Of a stretch of DNA of 64,000 nucleotides, positions 34,195 through 43,453 are shown in pieces. A model generated the notes under the pieces. It saw only the letters and a program-made list of their open reading frames with translations, made no database searches and was not told where the DNA came from. The DNA comes from an uncultured Prevotellaceae bacterium (GTDB taxonomy: Bacteria; Bacteroidota; Bacteroidia; Bacteroidales; Muribaculaceae). A program made the translations under genes and the position numbers. Numbering within the stretch: the stretch's first letter is position 1; each line of letters starts with the position of its first letter. Location of the stretch: assembly GCA_900318345.1 (NCBI GenBank), contig ONKD01000011.1, positions 124,001 through 188,000 of the forward strand, written 5' to 3'.

Positions 34195-35370
34195 ATGAAA
34201 CAAAAATGCTGTTCTCTCCAAAGGGCTCTGTTGATCTTGATTGTGATCTGCAGCGCATTGCCCGCGTTTTCTTATAGTTATGACTTCTGCCTGAATGGTA
34301 TATATTTTAATATTACCGGCAAAAATACCCTTAGTGTCACTCGAGGTACCACCAATTATACCGACCATGTCGTGATACCCAAGAATGTGACTTACGGTGG
34401 GGTCACTTATACCGTGACCGCCATCGACCATTGGGGATTCTGGGAATGCACCAGGCTGCTGGGGGTGTATCTCCCCAGCTCGGTCACCGAGATCGGCGAA
34501 TATGCTTTCGGTCACTGCAGGAGGCTGACAACCGTTGGCTTTTCCAACAACATCACCCACATCGGCAATGCGGCTTTTGCCAATTGCACCAGCCTCAACA
34601 ACATCCAACTGCCCAGCAAACTCACAAGCATTAGCGAAGCCACTTTCTCTAACTGCGTATCGTTAACTAATGTGACGATTCCCAACGCAGTAACCACCAT
34701 CGGGGACTATGCATTCTCCTATTGCGAGAATCTATCGACGGTAACCATTGGCAGTTCAGTCAAGACAATCGGCATCGGGTCCTTTGCTTTGTGCACTGGC
34801 TTGACGAATATCAATATACCGCAATCAGTAACTGAGATCAAAGATTGGGCATTTGACTCTTGCTCAGGGTTGACCTCACTAGTTGTTCCTTCGTCGGTTT
34901 CGTCCATCGGCTATCAGGCTTTCCAGGGCTGCACCGGGTTAAAAGAAGTGACCATCGGGAACAACGTAACCGCTATAGGCAGCAAAGCGTTTGACCAATG
35001 CAACGCATTACAATCGGTAACCTGTGAGGGTAATGTACCCCCGACCATCGAGAATGGTAACTGCTTCACATGGACCTGCTACGTACACGCCACGCTCAAA
35101 GTGCCCAATGAGGCCTTAACGAGCTATAAATCGGCCGATTGCTGGAAACGCTTCGTCAACATTCAGGAAATGGGTGGAGTGACGCATGGTGACATGGACA
35201 GTGATGGCAAGATTAACATCACCGACGTCACATTGCTTATTGACCTGCTCCTGGGCAGTGAACCTGCCGATGTGCATCAACCCCTGGCTGGAGACACCGA
35301 CCTTGATGGCAAGGTCAACATCACCGATGTCACAATACTCATTGACCAGTTACTGAACAGTACCAACTGA
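34195..35370 (+). CDS. Secreted BspA-type LRR protein with dockerin-like tail
   Basis: The ~391-residue product (start ATG 34195) has a signal peptide (LLILIVICSALPAFS) and then BspA/LRR_5 repeats of about 23 residues, with repeating cores such as VTEIGEYAFGHCRRLTTV, LTSISEATFSNC and VTAIGSKAFDQCNALQSV. This Treponema/Bacteroides BspA fold mediates adhesion to host proteins or other bacteria. The last ~60 residues are two dockerin-like calcium repeats (GDMDSDGKINITDVTLLID, GDTDLDGKVNITDVTILID). A canonical promoter lies 73 bp upstream. It acts outside the cell; the binding partner is unknown. Confidence 0.85.
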   Translation: MKQKCCSLQRALLILIVICSALPAFSYSYDFCLNGIYFNITGKNTLSVTRGTTNYTDHVVIPKNVTYGGVTYTVTAIDHWGFWECTRLLGVYLPSSVTEIGEYAFGHCRRLTTVGFSNNITHIGNAAFANCTSLNNIQLPSKLTSISEATFSNCVSLTNVTIPNAVTTIGDYAFSYCENLSTVTIGSSVKTIGIGSFALCTGLTNINIPQSVTEIKDWAFDSCSGLTSLVVPSSVSSIGYQAFQGCTGLKEVTIGNNVTAIGSKAFDQCNALQSVTCEGNVPPTIENGNCFTWTCYVHATLKVPNEALTSYKSADCWKRFVNIQEMGGVTHGDMDSDGKINITDVTLLIDLLLGSEPADVHQPLAGDTDLDGKVNITDVTILIDQLLNSTN

Positions 35371-35393
35371 TTTCATCTGACATTGCCGAACCG

Positions 35394-37088
35394 CTACCTC
35401 AACGGGAAGAACACGATATCTTCCTGGCTTGGGTCGTAACTGATGGGGAAAGCAACATGAGAAACTGTTGCATCGACCAGCGGGAAAATCAATAAACGTT
35501 GACCTTGATACTCCAGTGGATAGAAACCCCATGGGGTATAATCGGTCACGAGGCCATATTGCCGGCGGCGGGACAGTTCCTCGGGTGCCAATGCCTCACC
35601 AGGTGAAGAAAGATAGTATCGGGCCACTTGGGGAGTGAGAGGCATTGTGTCGGTGCGCAAGAGGACAGCCATATAATCTTGGTCCCTAAATGCAAGAACC
35701 TCACCCATAACATCGGTGCGGGTGGTCTTGACAGGAACCGCTACAGCGCCATCAAGTAGCCGCCCCGAATGGTAGCGACTATAGACCGAGTCGCTGACAA
35801 ACTGCACATTCTCCTTATTATAGTAGCCACAATAGACCACCTCATGACCAAAGAAATCGGTGGATCGGTAATTCATGGGCTTGATGAACCTGCTGTAGCC
35901 ATCAAAATGCCGCTCTCGCAACACGGCTTGAAGTGGAGCGGTGCGTATCTCGCTCACCACCTGGTCATCATAGGCCTTATAGGCATCCAGCATCTTGATG
36001 CCGCGGGCAAAAGTGAATGCGGCTAACCCTAAGCACACCACAACCGCTGCCACGCGCGCCCACTGCCATCGCTGCAGCAGCCAGTCGGCAGCCGCCGCAA
36101 CGATAAGGAAAGCAACTGTCACTAGCGGCGCATATGCACGCTCATGGATAACCCCCAAAGCGAACATGACCAAAACCAAGCAGAGGAAAATATAGGTCCA
36201 CAGGTAGCGCTTGATAGAACTCCAGCCTTTCCATATCACAGCCACAACACCCACAAGCGGTATTGCCACGGGGAGATAAAACCGCCACATTTTCTCGCTG
36301 AAGATGTGCCAACGGCTGGAGAACATGTCAGCGACACTCAAGTTGAGCACCAGGTCGCCCGCTGCCCGCTGCCATGCCCCTGGCGAAGCGACGATGAGCA
36401 AGATGCCCAGCAGATAGCCCGTGAGCACAGAAATAGCCCTGCAGTCAAGCCGATCACGATTGAACGCATAATAGAGGCACCATCCCACAAAAAAGCCAAA
36501 GGATGTGGCCTCATTGAAACTGCCAGCGATAAATCCCGCCACCACCAGAGCAATGGTCTTGCCCCACCCCAGCTGAGCATGATGCTGCCGTTGCAGATAC
36601 AAGGCCAACACCAGTGACAACGTGATGGCCCACATGTAGTTGCAACTGCCGTCCAGCCACAGCATGGTCTCGCCTGGAACAGGGTAACACGTGCCCACCA
36701 TGGCGAGAAACATTGATAGGGCCAGCAAGGAGCGGCGCCCCGTGGCCAAAAGGCTCAGCATGTGAGCCATGAGGCCAAACATCAGCGCATTGCATAGATT
36801 AAATGCCGTCTTACCCAGCAAGCCGCAAAAGAGCGAAGCGACCAGATTGGCTGTGCGGCCATTGCTGTCCACAAAGTGGTTACAATGTGACTTGCACAGG
36901 TCAAGCAGGGACTCAATGGGCCTCCACACGCCCTCGATGAGGGAAAAAGCCAAGTCATCCTCCTTGAATGTCGTCAACACATTCATCAACAGGAACACGG
37001 CACAAGCCACAGCCAGCACGCCCCAATAGGCGATGTCATGCCAACGTCTAGAGCGCAATAGTGAGTTATAGCTTGTGGTGCTCATCAT
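35394..37088 (-). CDS. GT-C/DUF6056-like membrane glycosyltransferase, copy 1
   Basis: The 564-residue multi-spanning inner-membrane protein has about 11-12 hydrophobic helices and a C-terminal periplasmic domain of about 170 residues. After helix 1 the loop has an acidic pair, FKEDDLAFSLIEG, in the place where GT-C glycosyltransferases carry their catalytic DD/ED residues. It resembles the DUF6056 family, and is clearly a paralogue of the gene just downstream on the map (37116-38870): both share NVLTTxKEDDLA, GETMLWLxGSCNYMWA and NEATSxGFF. GT-C enzymes move a sugar from a polyprenyl-phosphate carrier to an acceptor outside the inner membrane. The two GtrB-like genes nearby would make that donor. 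Confidence 0.7.
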   Translation of the reverse strand: MMSTTSYNSLLRSRRWHDIAYWGVLAVACAVFLLMNVLTTFKEDDLAFSLIEGVWRPIESLLDLCKSHCNHFVDSNGRTANLVASLFCGLLGKTAFNLCNALMFGLMAHMLSLLATGRRSLLALSMFLAMVGTCYPVPGETMLWLDGSCNYMWAITLSLVLALYLQRQHHAQLGWGKTIALVVAGFIAGSFNEATSFGFFVGWCLYYAFNRDRLDCRAISVLTGYLLGILLIVASPGAWQRAAGDLVLNLSVADMFSSRWHIFSEKMWRFYLPVAIPLVGVVAVIWKGWSSIKRYLWTYIFLCLVLVMFALGVIHERAYAPLVTVAFLIVAAAADWLLQRWQWARVAAVVVCLGLAAFTFARGIKMLDAYKAYDDQVVSEIRTAPLQAVLRERHFDGYSRFIKPMNYRSTDFFGHEVVYCGYYNKENVQFVSDSVYSRYHSGRLLDGAVAVPVKTTRTDVMGEVLAFRDQDYMAVLLRTDTMPLTPQVARYYLSSPGEALAPEELSRRRQYGLVTDYTPWGFYPLEYQGQRLLIFPLVDATVSHVAFPISYDPSQEDIVFFPLR

Positions 37089-37115
37089 CGAGTGAGTGTC
37101 GCTTAATAACGCCTG

Positions 37116-38870
37116 TTATGGCGCGGTAGTGACCTGCTCTCGCCTCAAGATCATCTCCCCTTCTGAAATGTCGCCCTCAAATGAGATGACCACACTGGAA
37201 ACATCCTCCTCGGGGAGCGGGCAAATGAGCAGATGCTTGCCCTGGAAACGCAGGGGATAGTAGCCCTGGGGAGTGTAATCGGTTGAGATGGCATAATTGC
37301 GGCGACGCTCCACCTCTTTCTCGTCAAGGTCACCGTTTTGTTCATAGAAATAGTAGCGCGCGCCCTGATAAGTGGGTGGCATTGAGTCCACCTTGAGCAC
37401 GATCGCCATGTAGTCCTGACCAGGGAATGACAATACCGTATCGGCCAGGTCTTTTCGGTCAATGGTCCAGGGCATCACAGTGGCGCCATCAAGCAGGCGG
37501 CCCGAGTGATAACGGTTATAGACCGAGTCGCTCACAAACTGCACATTCTCCTTCCCATAATAGCCGCGATAAACCAACTCACGATCAAAGAAGTCGGTGG
37601 ATTCATACTTCATGGGACGAATGAAACGGCTATAGATCTTAAATTTGCGCTCACGCAACACAGCCTGGCTTGGAGATGAAACAATTTCCTCGACCACCTG
37701 GTCGTCATAGGCCTTATAAGCCCGCAACGCCTGCAACGCGTAATTGCTTGTGTAGGCAAACAACGCCAGGCCCACGACAGCAACAGCCGCCCTAGCCCAA
37801 GGCCATCGTTCCAGCAAGGTGTCGACACCAATCGCTAAAACAAGGAAGCCCACTGTCGCCAATGCGGTATAAGGACGCTCCTGGACGATACCCAGAATGA
37901 ACAAGAACGCCAACAGGCACAAGAAGATGTAAGTCCACGGGCTTCTCTTTAGCGACTTGCTTCCTTTCCAGAACAACGCCACAAGGCCAACAACAATGGC
38001 AGCAACAGGCGTGTAGAAGCGCCATACTTTCTCGTGGAAGATATACCACCGGCTGGCCAACAGTTCTTTCCATCCCAAGTCAACAACGATATAGCCACTA
38101 GTCGCCCTATTCCACGTTGCAGGACAAACGGCAATGATCATGATGCCCAGCAGATAACCAGTTAACACCAGCAGTACCGCGCGATCGAGTTTGTCTCGGT
38201 TAAACAGGTAGTACAGGAACAGACCGGCAAAAAAGCCGAGTGACGTTGCCTCATTGAAGCTACCCGCCACAACGGCGAACAGCATTAACAAGAAACTCTT
38301 AACCCAACCCAGCGAGTCACTGCGGTGATGCAGCAGGTAATAAACCAGCAGCAATGACAAGGTAACAGCCCACATGTAGTTGCAGCTGCCTGAGAGCCAC
38401 AACATCGTCTCACCGGGAATGGGGAAGCAGCACCCGAAGAATGCCAGAAACATCGCCACCACCATGATGGAACGGCGACCAGTGCTCAGCAAACTCAGCA
38501 CATGCAGCAGCAAGCCAAACATCAGCGTGTTGAGCACATTAAAGACCGGTTTACCCAGCAAGCCGCAGCATATCTGTGAAACAATATCGGAGGTGCGGCC
38601 GTTAACCGTCAGGTAATGACAATAGTGTGACCTGAAAAAATCGGCAAGGGATTGCATGTGGGTCCACTCCCCCTCAATGAGCGAGTAGGCCAAATCATCC
38701 TCCTTGAGTGTGGTCAACACATTCATGGCAAAAAACACGGCACAGGCCAGCAGCAGCAAGACCCAGTAGCCGATGTCATGAGATAGTTTCCAGGATTTTG
38801 AGTCAAATAATCGAGATTGTTTCATAACAGGGATGCTTCTTGATGAAATAAAAAATGTTGCGGCGTGCAT
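37116..38870 (-). CDS. GT-C/DUF6056-like membrane glycosyltransferase, copy 2
   Basis: The frame has 584 residues; the first ATG (38870) adds a short tail and the ATG at 38825 (MKQSRLFDSKSWKL) is an alternative start. It is a close paralogue of copy 1, with the acidic loop LKEDDLAYSLIEG, the aromatic motif GETMLWLSGSCNYMWAVTLSL, NEATSLGFFAG and the C-terminal segment KENVQFVSDSVYNRYHSGRLLDGA shared nearly word for word. It lies 27 bp upstream of copy 1 in the direction of transcription, so the pair is one operon created by tandem duplication. It likely transfers a sugar from a lipid carrier; the acceptor is unknown. Confidence 0.7.
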   Translation of the reverse strand: MHAATFFISSRSIPVMKQSRLFDSKSWKLSHDIGYWVLLLLACAVFFAMNVLTTLKEDDLAYSLIEGEWTHMQSLADFFRSHYCHYLTVNGRTSDIVSQICCGLLGKPVFNVLNTLMFGLLLHVLSLLSTGRRSIMVVAMFLAFFGCCFPIPGETMLWLSGSCNYMWAVTLSLLLVYYLLHHRSDSLGWVKSFLLMLFAVVAGSFNEATSLGFFAGLFLYYLFNRDKLDRAVLLVLTGYLLGIMIIAVCPATWNRATSGYIVVDLGWKELLASRWYIFHEKVWRFYTPVAAIVVGLVALFWKGSKSLKRSPWTYIFLCLLAFLFILGIVQERPYTALATVGFLVLAIGVDTLLERWPWARAAVAVVGLALFAYTSNYALQALRAYKAYDDQVVEEIVSSPSQAVLRERKFKIYSRFIRPMKYESTDFFDRELVYRGYYGKENVQFVSDSVYNRYHSGRLLDGATVMPWTIDRKDLADTVLSFPGQDYMAIVLKVDSMPPTYQGARYYFYEQNGDLDEKEVERRRNYAISTDYTPQGYYPLRFQGKHLLICPLPEEDVSSVVISFEGDISEGEMILRREQVTTAP

Positions 38871-38949
38871 ATATCATTATCCACTGCCGCAACCTTGTAT
38901 GAGAACGGCTACAGCCGCATTCAAATCACGGAATCGTTTACTCTCTCTA

Positions 38950-39510
38950 CTATACCGTTAAGATTTCTTTCTCCTTAGCGGCAAAGATCTCGTCAATCTT
39001 TTTCATGAACTTGTCATGGATCTTCTGGACCTTCTCCTCGCCATCCTTGGAAACGTCCTCGCTCATGCCTTCCTTGACGGCCTTCTTCAGACCCTCGATG
39101 GCCTCGCGGCGGGCGTTGCGGATGCTCACGCGGGCTTTCTCACTCTCGGCCTTGGAGTCCTTTACCAGCAATTTGCGGCGTTCCTCGGTCAATGGAGGGA
39201 TGTTGAGGCGGATTACCTCGCCATTGTTAACGGGCATGATACCGACATTGCTGTCGATGATTGCCTTCTCGATGGTCCCGATCATGTTGCGCTCCCAGGG
39301 CATGATGGCGATGGTGCGCTGGTCGGGGGTACTCACGTTAGCCACGTTGTCGATGGGAACGGGGCTACCATAATAGTTCACGCGGATGCCATCCAAAATC
39401 TTGACATTGGCCTTGCCTGCACGGATGTGAGCCAGGGTGTCATCGAGGAAGTCCACTGCTTCCTGCATCTTTTTCTCGGCGGCATCGAGATAAAATTTCA
39501 CGTCATTCAT
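38950..39510 (-). CDS. frr: Ribosome recycling factor
   Basis: The 186-residue cytoplasmic protein splits post-termination ribosomes together with EF-G. Family marks are [33 protein letters not shown] near 42-75, [30 protein letters not shown]-type text near 95-130 and the closing helical region. The length is normal (185-187). It lies between the duplicated membrane glycosyltransferases and the first GtrB-like gene; its usual partner pyrH is not present. Transcribed on the minus strand, probably from its own promoter. Confidence 0.95.
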   Translation of the reverse strand: [186 protein letters not shown]

Positions 39511-39623
39511 AGTGTTGTCCTTTATTGTTGATGATTTGATGATTATCTATAAAACGTCACGAAAGTAATTCATTTGGCGAAATCTTGCAAATATTTTGCC
39601 AAAAAACAAAAAATATGATGATT

Positions 39624-40562
39624 TCACAGCACCCGCTCGCCGTTGAACTCGCGCACGATGTAGTCGGGGCGGTTCTTGGTCTCGTTGTAGATGCGGCCAA
39701 TATATTCGCCGATAATGCCCAGTGACAACAGCTGGATACCACCCAGGAACAAGATGAGCATCACCATTGAGGGATAGCCCCTCACGGGGTCGCCCCACAC
39801 CAGTGCCTTAACATAGACAAACAGCATATAGATAAATGCCAGCAGTGAGACCAGACACCCGATGACCGTAGAGATGCGCAGGGGCAGATTGGAGAATGAG
39901 GTGATGCCGTCAATAGCCAGCGAGAACAACTGCCTGTAATTCCATGACGACTGGCCGGCAATGCGGTCGCCGCGGTCAAATTCCACCTCCTTCTTCTTGA
40001 AGCCTATCCAGCAATACATGCCCTTGGTATATCGCTCACTCTCGCGCATGCGCCTCAAGGCATTGATACAGCAGCGGTCCAATAGGCGGAAATCGCCCAC
40101 GTTCTGCAGCACGTCAAAACGCGATGAACTCTGTAACAACTTGTAGAACATCAGGGACAAGCGCTTACGCAACCAGCTCTCTTTACCGCGGGATTTGCGC
40201 TTGGCATACACGTCCTCATATCCCTCTTCCCAGTACTTGAGCATCTCGGGGATGAGTGCTGGCGGATCTTGCAAGTCGGCATCAATGATGATCATGCAAT
40301 CGCCAGTCACGTAGTCAAAACCCGCGAGCATAGCAATTTCCTTGCCAAAGTTGCGTGACAAGTCCACATAATTGATGCGCGGGTCCTTCTCCCGCAATCG
40401 CCGCAACTCGTCCATGGTGCCGTCCACACTCCCGTCATTGACAAACATGACCTCCCATTCATATTGGTTGTTTTTTTCCATCAGCTTGGTCAACTCGGGA
40501 TACAACATCGGCAGGGTCTTCTCCTCGTTATAGCACGGAATGAGTAATGAAATCTTCTTCAT
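39624..40562 (-). CDS. GtrB-like polyprenyl-phosphate glycosyltransferase, copy 1
   Basis: The 312-residue family 2 glycosyltransferase starts MKKISLLIPCYNEEKTLPML and has the nucleotide-sugar motif IIDADLQDPP (DxD) near 95-104. Two C-terminal helices (about 232-255 and 265-290) and a final cytoplasmic tail complete the DPMS/GtrB layout. Such enzymes load glucose or a related sugar onto undecaprenyl phosphate at the inner face of the membrane. A near copy is at 42465-43400; the last 63 bp before the stops are identical. It lies upstream of frr, with two -7 boxes (40589-40596, 40603-40610). Confidence 0.9.
   Translation of the reverse strand: MKKISLLIPCYNEEKTLPMLYPELTKLMEKNNQYEWEVMFVNDGSVDGTMDELRRLREKDPRINYVDLSRNFGKEIAMLAGFDYVTGDCMIIIDADLQDPPALIPEMLKYWEEGYEDVYAKRKSRGKESWLRKRLSLMFYKLLQSSSRFDVLQNVGDFRLLDRCCINALRRMRESERYTKGMYCWIGFKKKEVEFDRGDRIAGQSSWNYRQLFSLAIDGITSFSNLPLRISTVIGCLVSLLAFIYMLFVYVKALVWGDPVRGYPSMVMLILFLGGIQLLSLGIIGEYIGRIYNETKNRPDYIVREFNGERVL
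39636..39698. repeat. 63-bp direct repeat in GtrB-like copy 1
   Basis: This stretch is identical to 42474-42536 in the second GtrB-like gene. It codes for most of the cytoplasmic C-terminal tail and suggests recent gene conversion or duplication. Confidence 0.8.
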
Positions 40563-40588
40563 ATTCTAGAGGTTTAAGTCGATTGTTT

Positions 40589-40610
40589 CAAAGATATTGG
40601 AGCAAAGATA
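40589..40610 (-). promoter_or_regulatory. Two overlapping -7 boxes for GtrB-like copy 1
   Basis: TATCTTTG occurs at 40589-40596 and 40603-40610 on the minus strand, about 27 and 41 bp before the start. Either could be used. Confidence 0.45.
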
Positions 40611-40643
40611 GGCAAAAAAGCTCAATCAATTCCTAAGAAATCA

Positions 40644-42212
40644 TCACATTAAAGTAATTGTCTTTAAACGATAATCCTGGGTAGGATATAATCTGGGCAC
40701 AAAAACGTAATCGTTTCCATATACCGACATGACTTCAACTTTGGTGAAATAATCGCTAGCGTGCTCGCCAAACAACAAATACTTGGCCGATGACCACCAT
40801 CCCTGTTCTGGAACTGGATTAAATTGAACCTGAGCACCCTTTATGTCTTGACTACCATCCAAACGCTTAGCATAAAACGGCAATGACCCAAGGCCTCGGA
40901 ACTGCTCATAAGCATCTGGATTAGCCTTCAAGTCATCAAGGAACTCCTTGGGGAGAAATTTCACATCTTTATGACCATAGAAATTTGAGATTCTCAATAA
41001 TTCACCATAGTACTTCTCATTTCGCACCACTTTAGAGAGAGAATAGTCAAGCACATAACGGTGAAATAATGGATATTGGATAGGCTGAACTGTAGACACG
41101 ATGCAATGGTCTTTTGTTATCTGGGCCAACTCACTTTGAGCAATCTTATAACTGTTATGGCAAATTGTGACCATAAAAAAGCCAAAAGCCAGCACAACGA
41201 CATTTGCCACCGTAACCAGCGTTTTACTCAAAGCATCCCAATTGATGAACCTTAACAATAATAGCATTGAGAAAAATTCGATACCAAATCGAGAGCGCAA
41301 AACCGTGGTACCCGTCAAGAACACAAAGATTAATGAAACAATAATAGTTATCACAAAGATCATCTCTTTCCTCATCCATTCGAGCAGGTTCATCTTTTTA
41401 AACAGGCAACGATAGGCAACGTAAAACACCAAGATGAAGAATAACCTCATATTGAACATGTGGATAAACCTACCATAAAAGCCAACATGGCCGGTCAATT
41501 TATCTCCTAATGCCCTGTTGATAGAGCCTGGCGCCAATGACATGATTAATACGCCAATAAAAAAGCCTGCCAACATATAAATGCGATGGCCATGCAACTC
41601 CTTGCGGTTTAGCGCATAATAAATAAAATATGCTGCAGCCAACCCCAAGACTATGCCCTCATTGCTCCAACCGCAAATCACTCCCCAAATGAATAGAGGC
41701 ACATAGGTCCATTTCTTCAGTTCCTCTTTAAACAATAGAAGATGGAAAACAAGGACAGCTGTAATTACCCACAAATAGTTCAATGAGCCGCTCATCCAGA
41801 AGAACTCATGTTTGAACCCAGGCATCAATATGAAAAGAAGCATGAATGCAACCGAGGCAATCTTATAGTAGTGCGCTTTATTCTGCGATGTCACTACCGC
41901 TATAAGATAGAGGAAAACCTGGAAAAAGGCTGCATTAAATACATTAAAAACAGACTTACCGATCAAGGCATCAAACACTTGATCGATAAAGTGCACAATA
42001 GAGCGACCGTGCAACTCAAAATAATGTATATACTGACTCAAAAAAACATCACCCAGAGATTTGATTGGAATAGTCGTGCCATAAATAAACACATAATGCC
42101 AATCATCGCTGAACCTTGGGGTGAAGCAGTTAAACAGATACATTAACACAAACACCACCAACAAAAAAATGAAGAGAGGGGTCGTAAATATCTTTTTTAG
42201 AGGCTTAAACAT
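40644..42212 (-). CDS. GT-C/DUF6056-like membrane glycosyltransferase, copy 3
   Basis: The 522-residue multi-spanning protein is more distant from copies 1 and 2 but keeps the same plan. The loop after helix 1 is FTPRFSDDWHYVFIYGT (acidic DD at the GT-C catalytic position). FWMSGSLNYLWVITAVLVFHLL matches GETMLWLxGSxNYMWA of the others, and GWSNEGIVLGLAAAYFIYYALNRK matches the NEATS segment. A long C-terminal part is likely periplasmic. It lies between the two GtrB-like genes, an arrangement expected for a polymer or lipid glucosylation module. The leader carries a hairpin (42255-42280) right after its -7 box. The A/T-rich gene body differs from its neighbours and may indicate transfer. Confidence 0.68.
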   Translation of the reverse strand: MFKPLKKIFTTPLFIFLLVVFVLMYLFNCFTPRFSDDWHYVFIYGTTIPIKSLGDVFLSQYIHYFELHGRSIVHFIDQVFDALIGKSVFNVFNAAFFQVFLYLIAVVTSQNKAHYYKIASVAFMLLFILMPGFKHEFFWMSGSLNYLWVITAVLVFHLLLFKEELKKWTYVPLFIWGVICGWSNEGIVLGLAAAYFIYYALNRKELHGHRIYMLAGFFIGVLIMSLAPGSINRALGDKLTGHVGFYGRFIHMFNMRLFFILVFYVAYRCLFKKMNLLEWMRKEMIFVITIIVSLIFVFLTGTTVLRSRFGIEFFSMLLLLRFINWDALSKTLVTVANVVVLAFGFFMVTICHNSYKIAQSELAQITKDHCIVSTVQPIQYPLFHRYVLDYSLSKVVRNEKYYGELLRISNFYGHKDVKFLPKEFLDDLKANPDAYEQFRGLGSLPFYAKRLDGSQDIKGAQVQFNPVPEQGWWSSAKYLLFGEHASDYFTKVEVMSVYGNDYVFVPRLYPTQDYRLKTITLM

Positions 42213-42254
42213 ATCAGAATTCTTTTTGAGTCACATATATCATGACATCATCTC

Positions 42255-42280
42255 ATCACTGAGCCTTTTGGCTCAGTGAT
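42255..42280 (-). promoter_or_regulatory. Leader hairpin of GT-C copy 3
   Basis: ATCACTGAGCC (42255-42265) and GGCTCAGTGAT (42270-42280) form a perfect 11-bp stem at the 5' end of the transcript, between the -7 box (42299-42306, TAATTTTG) and the start at 42212. It could be an RNA stability or attenuation element, or a terminator from the upstream gene. Confidence 0.45.
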
Positions 42281-42298
42281 GCAATGTCTATCACCTTG

Positions 42299-42306
42299 CA
42301 AAATTA
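42299..42306 (-). promoter_or_regulatory. -7 box (TAATTTTG) for GT-C copy 3
   Basis: TAATTTTG on the minus strand fits TAnnTTTG and lies 86 bp upstream of the start. Confidence 0.4.
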
Positions 42307-42464
42307 GCTATTTTTTAGAATTTACGCCTCTTTATTCCAATAATACTTTAATTTGGCCATCTTGTAAACACCTTGACATAGATATAACGCATAGGCAATG
42401 CGGAACAAACCCTAACCATAGGCCTCGTTTCAGCCTTTCTTGCAGAACTATTGCTCCAATTGCG

Positions 42465-43400
42465 CTATTTTCTCTCGCCGTTGAACTCGCGCACGATGTA
42501 GTCGGGGCGGTTCTTGGTCTCGTTGTAGATGCGGCCGATGTATTCACCGATGATGCCCAGCGACAATAGCTGGATACCGCCCAGGAACAGGATGAGGATG
42601 ACCAGCGTGGGATAGCCCTGCACAGGCTCGCCAAAGAGCACCGCCTTGAAGAACACATAAATCATGTACAGGAACGCGCACATCGACACGATGAAGCCCA
42701 CTACCGTCGAGATGCGCAACGGGGCCGTCGTGAACGACGTGATGCCGTCGATGGCAAACGAGAACAGCTGGCGATAGTTCCATGACGACTCACCGGCCAC
42801 TCGGTCGCCCTGTTCAAACTCGATTTCTTTCTTCTTGAAGCCTATCCAGCTGTACATGCCCTTGGTGTAACGCTCGCTCTCGCGCAGGCTCTTCAAGGCG
42901 TTGATGCAGCAGCGGTCCAGCAGGCGGAAGTCGCCCACGTTTTTCAGCACCTCAAAGCGCGACGAGCGTTGCAGGATTTTGTAGAACTCCAGCGACAAGC
43001 GCTTGCGCAGCCAGCTCTCCTTGCCGCGCGACTTGCGTTTAGCGTACACGTCATCATAGCCTTGCTCCCACCACTTGATCATCTCGGGGATGAGCGTGGG
43101 TGGGTGCTGCAGGTCGGCATCGATGATAACCATGCAGTCGCCGGTCACGTGGTCAAATCCAGCCAGCATGGCATTTTCCTTGCCGAAGTTGCGCGACAAG
43201 TCCACATAGTTGACGCGCTGGTCCTGTGAGCGCAGGCGTTGAAGCACCTGCAACGTGCCATCGGCGCTGCCGTCGTTGACAAACATGAGTTCCCATTCAT
43301 AGGCCGTATTGCCATCCATGAGTTTCACCAGTTCGGGATAAAGCAGGGACAGTGATTTCTCCTCATTATAACAGGGAATCAGTATTGAGATCTTTTTCAT
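42465..43400 (-). CDS. GtrB-like polyprenyl-phosphate glycosyltransferase, copy 2
   Basis: The 311-residue protein is a near copy of the enzyme at 39624-40562. It starts MKKISILIPCYNEEKSLSLL, has the DxD motif IIDADLQHPPTLIPEM, and ends with two membrane helices. It should load a nucleotide sugar onto undecaprenyl phosphate on the cytoplasmic side. It follows the M16 peptidase gene by 53 bp on the same strand and may be the last gene of that operon. Having two such enzymes with three GT-C proteins suggests two separate sugar donors or a duplicated module. Confidence 0.9.
   Translation of the reverse strand: MKKISILIPCYNEEKSLSLLYPELVKLMDGNTAYEWELMFVNDGSADGTLQVLQRLRSQDQRVNYVDLSRNFGKENAMLAGFDHVTGDCMVIIDADLQHPPTLIPEMIKWWEQGYDDVYAKRKSRGKESWLRKRLSLEFYKILQRSSRFEVLKNVGDFRLLDRCCINALKSLRESERYTKGMYSWIGFKKKEIEFEQGDRVAGESSWNYRQLFSFAIDGITSFTTAPLRISTVVGFIVSMCAFLYMIYVFFKAVLFGEPVQGYPTLVILILFLGGIQLLSLGIIGEYIGRIYNETKNRPDYIVREFNGERK
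42474..42536. repeat. 63-bp direct repeat in GtrB-like copy 2
   Basis: Identical to 39636-39698; see the copy 1 entry. Confidence 0.8.
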
Positions 43401-43453
43401 TACGCTATCTATTTTATTTCAATGTTAATAATCTATTTTTTTACAACAATGCC

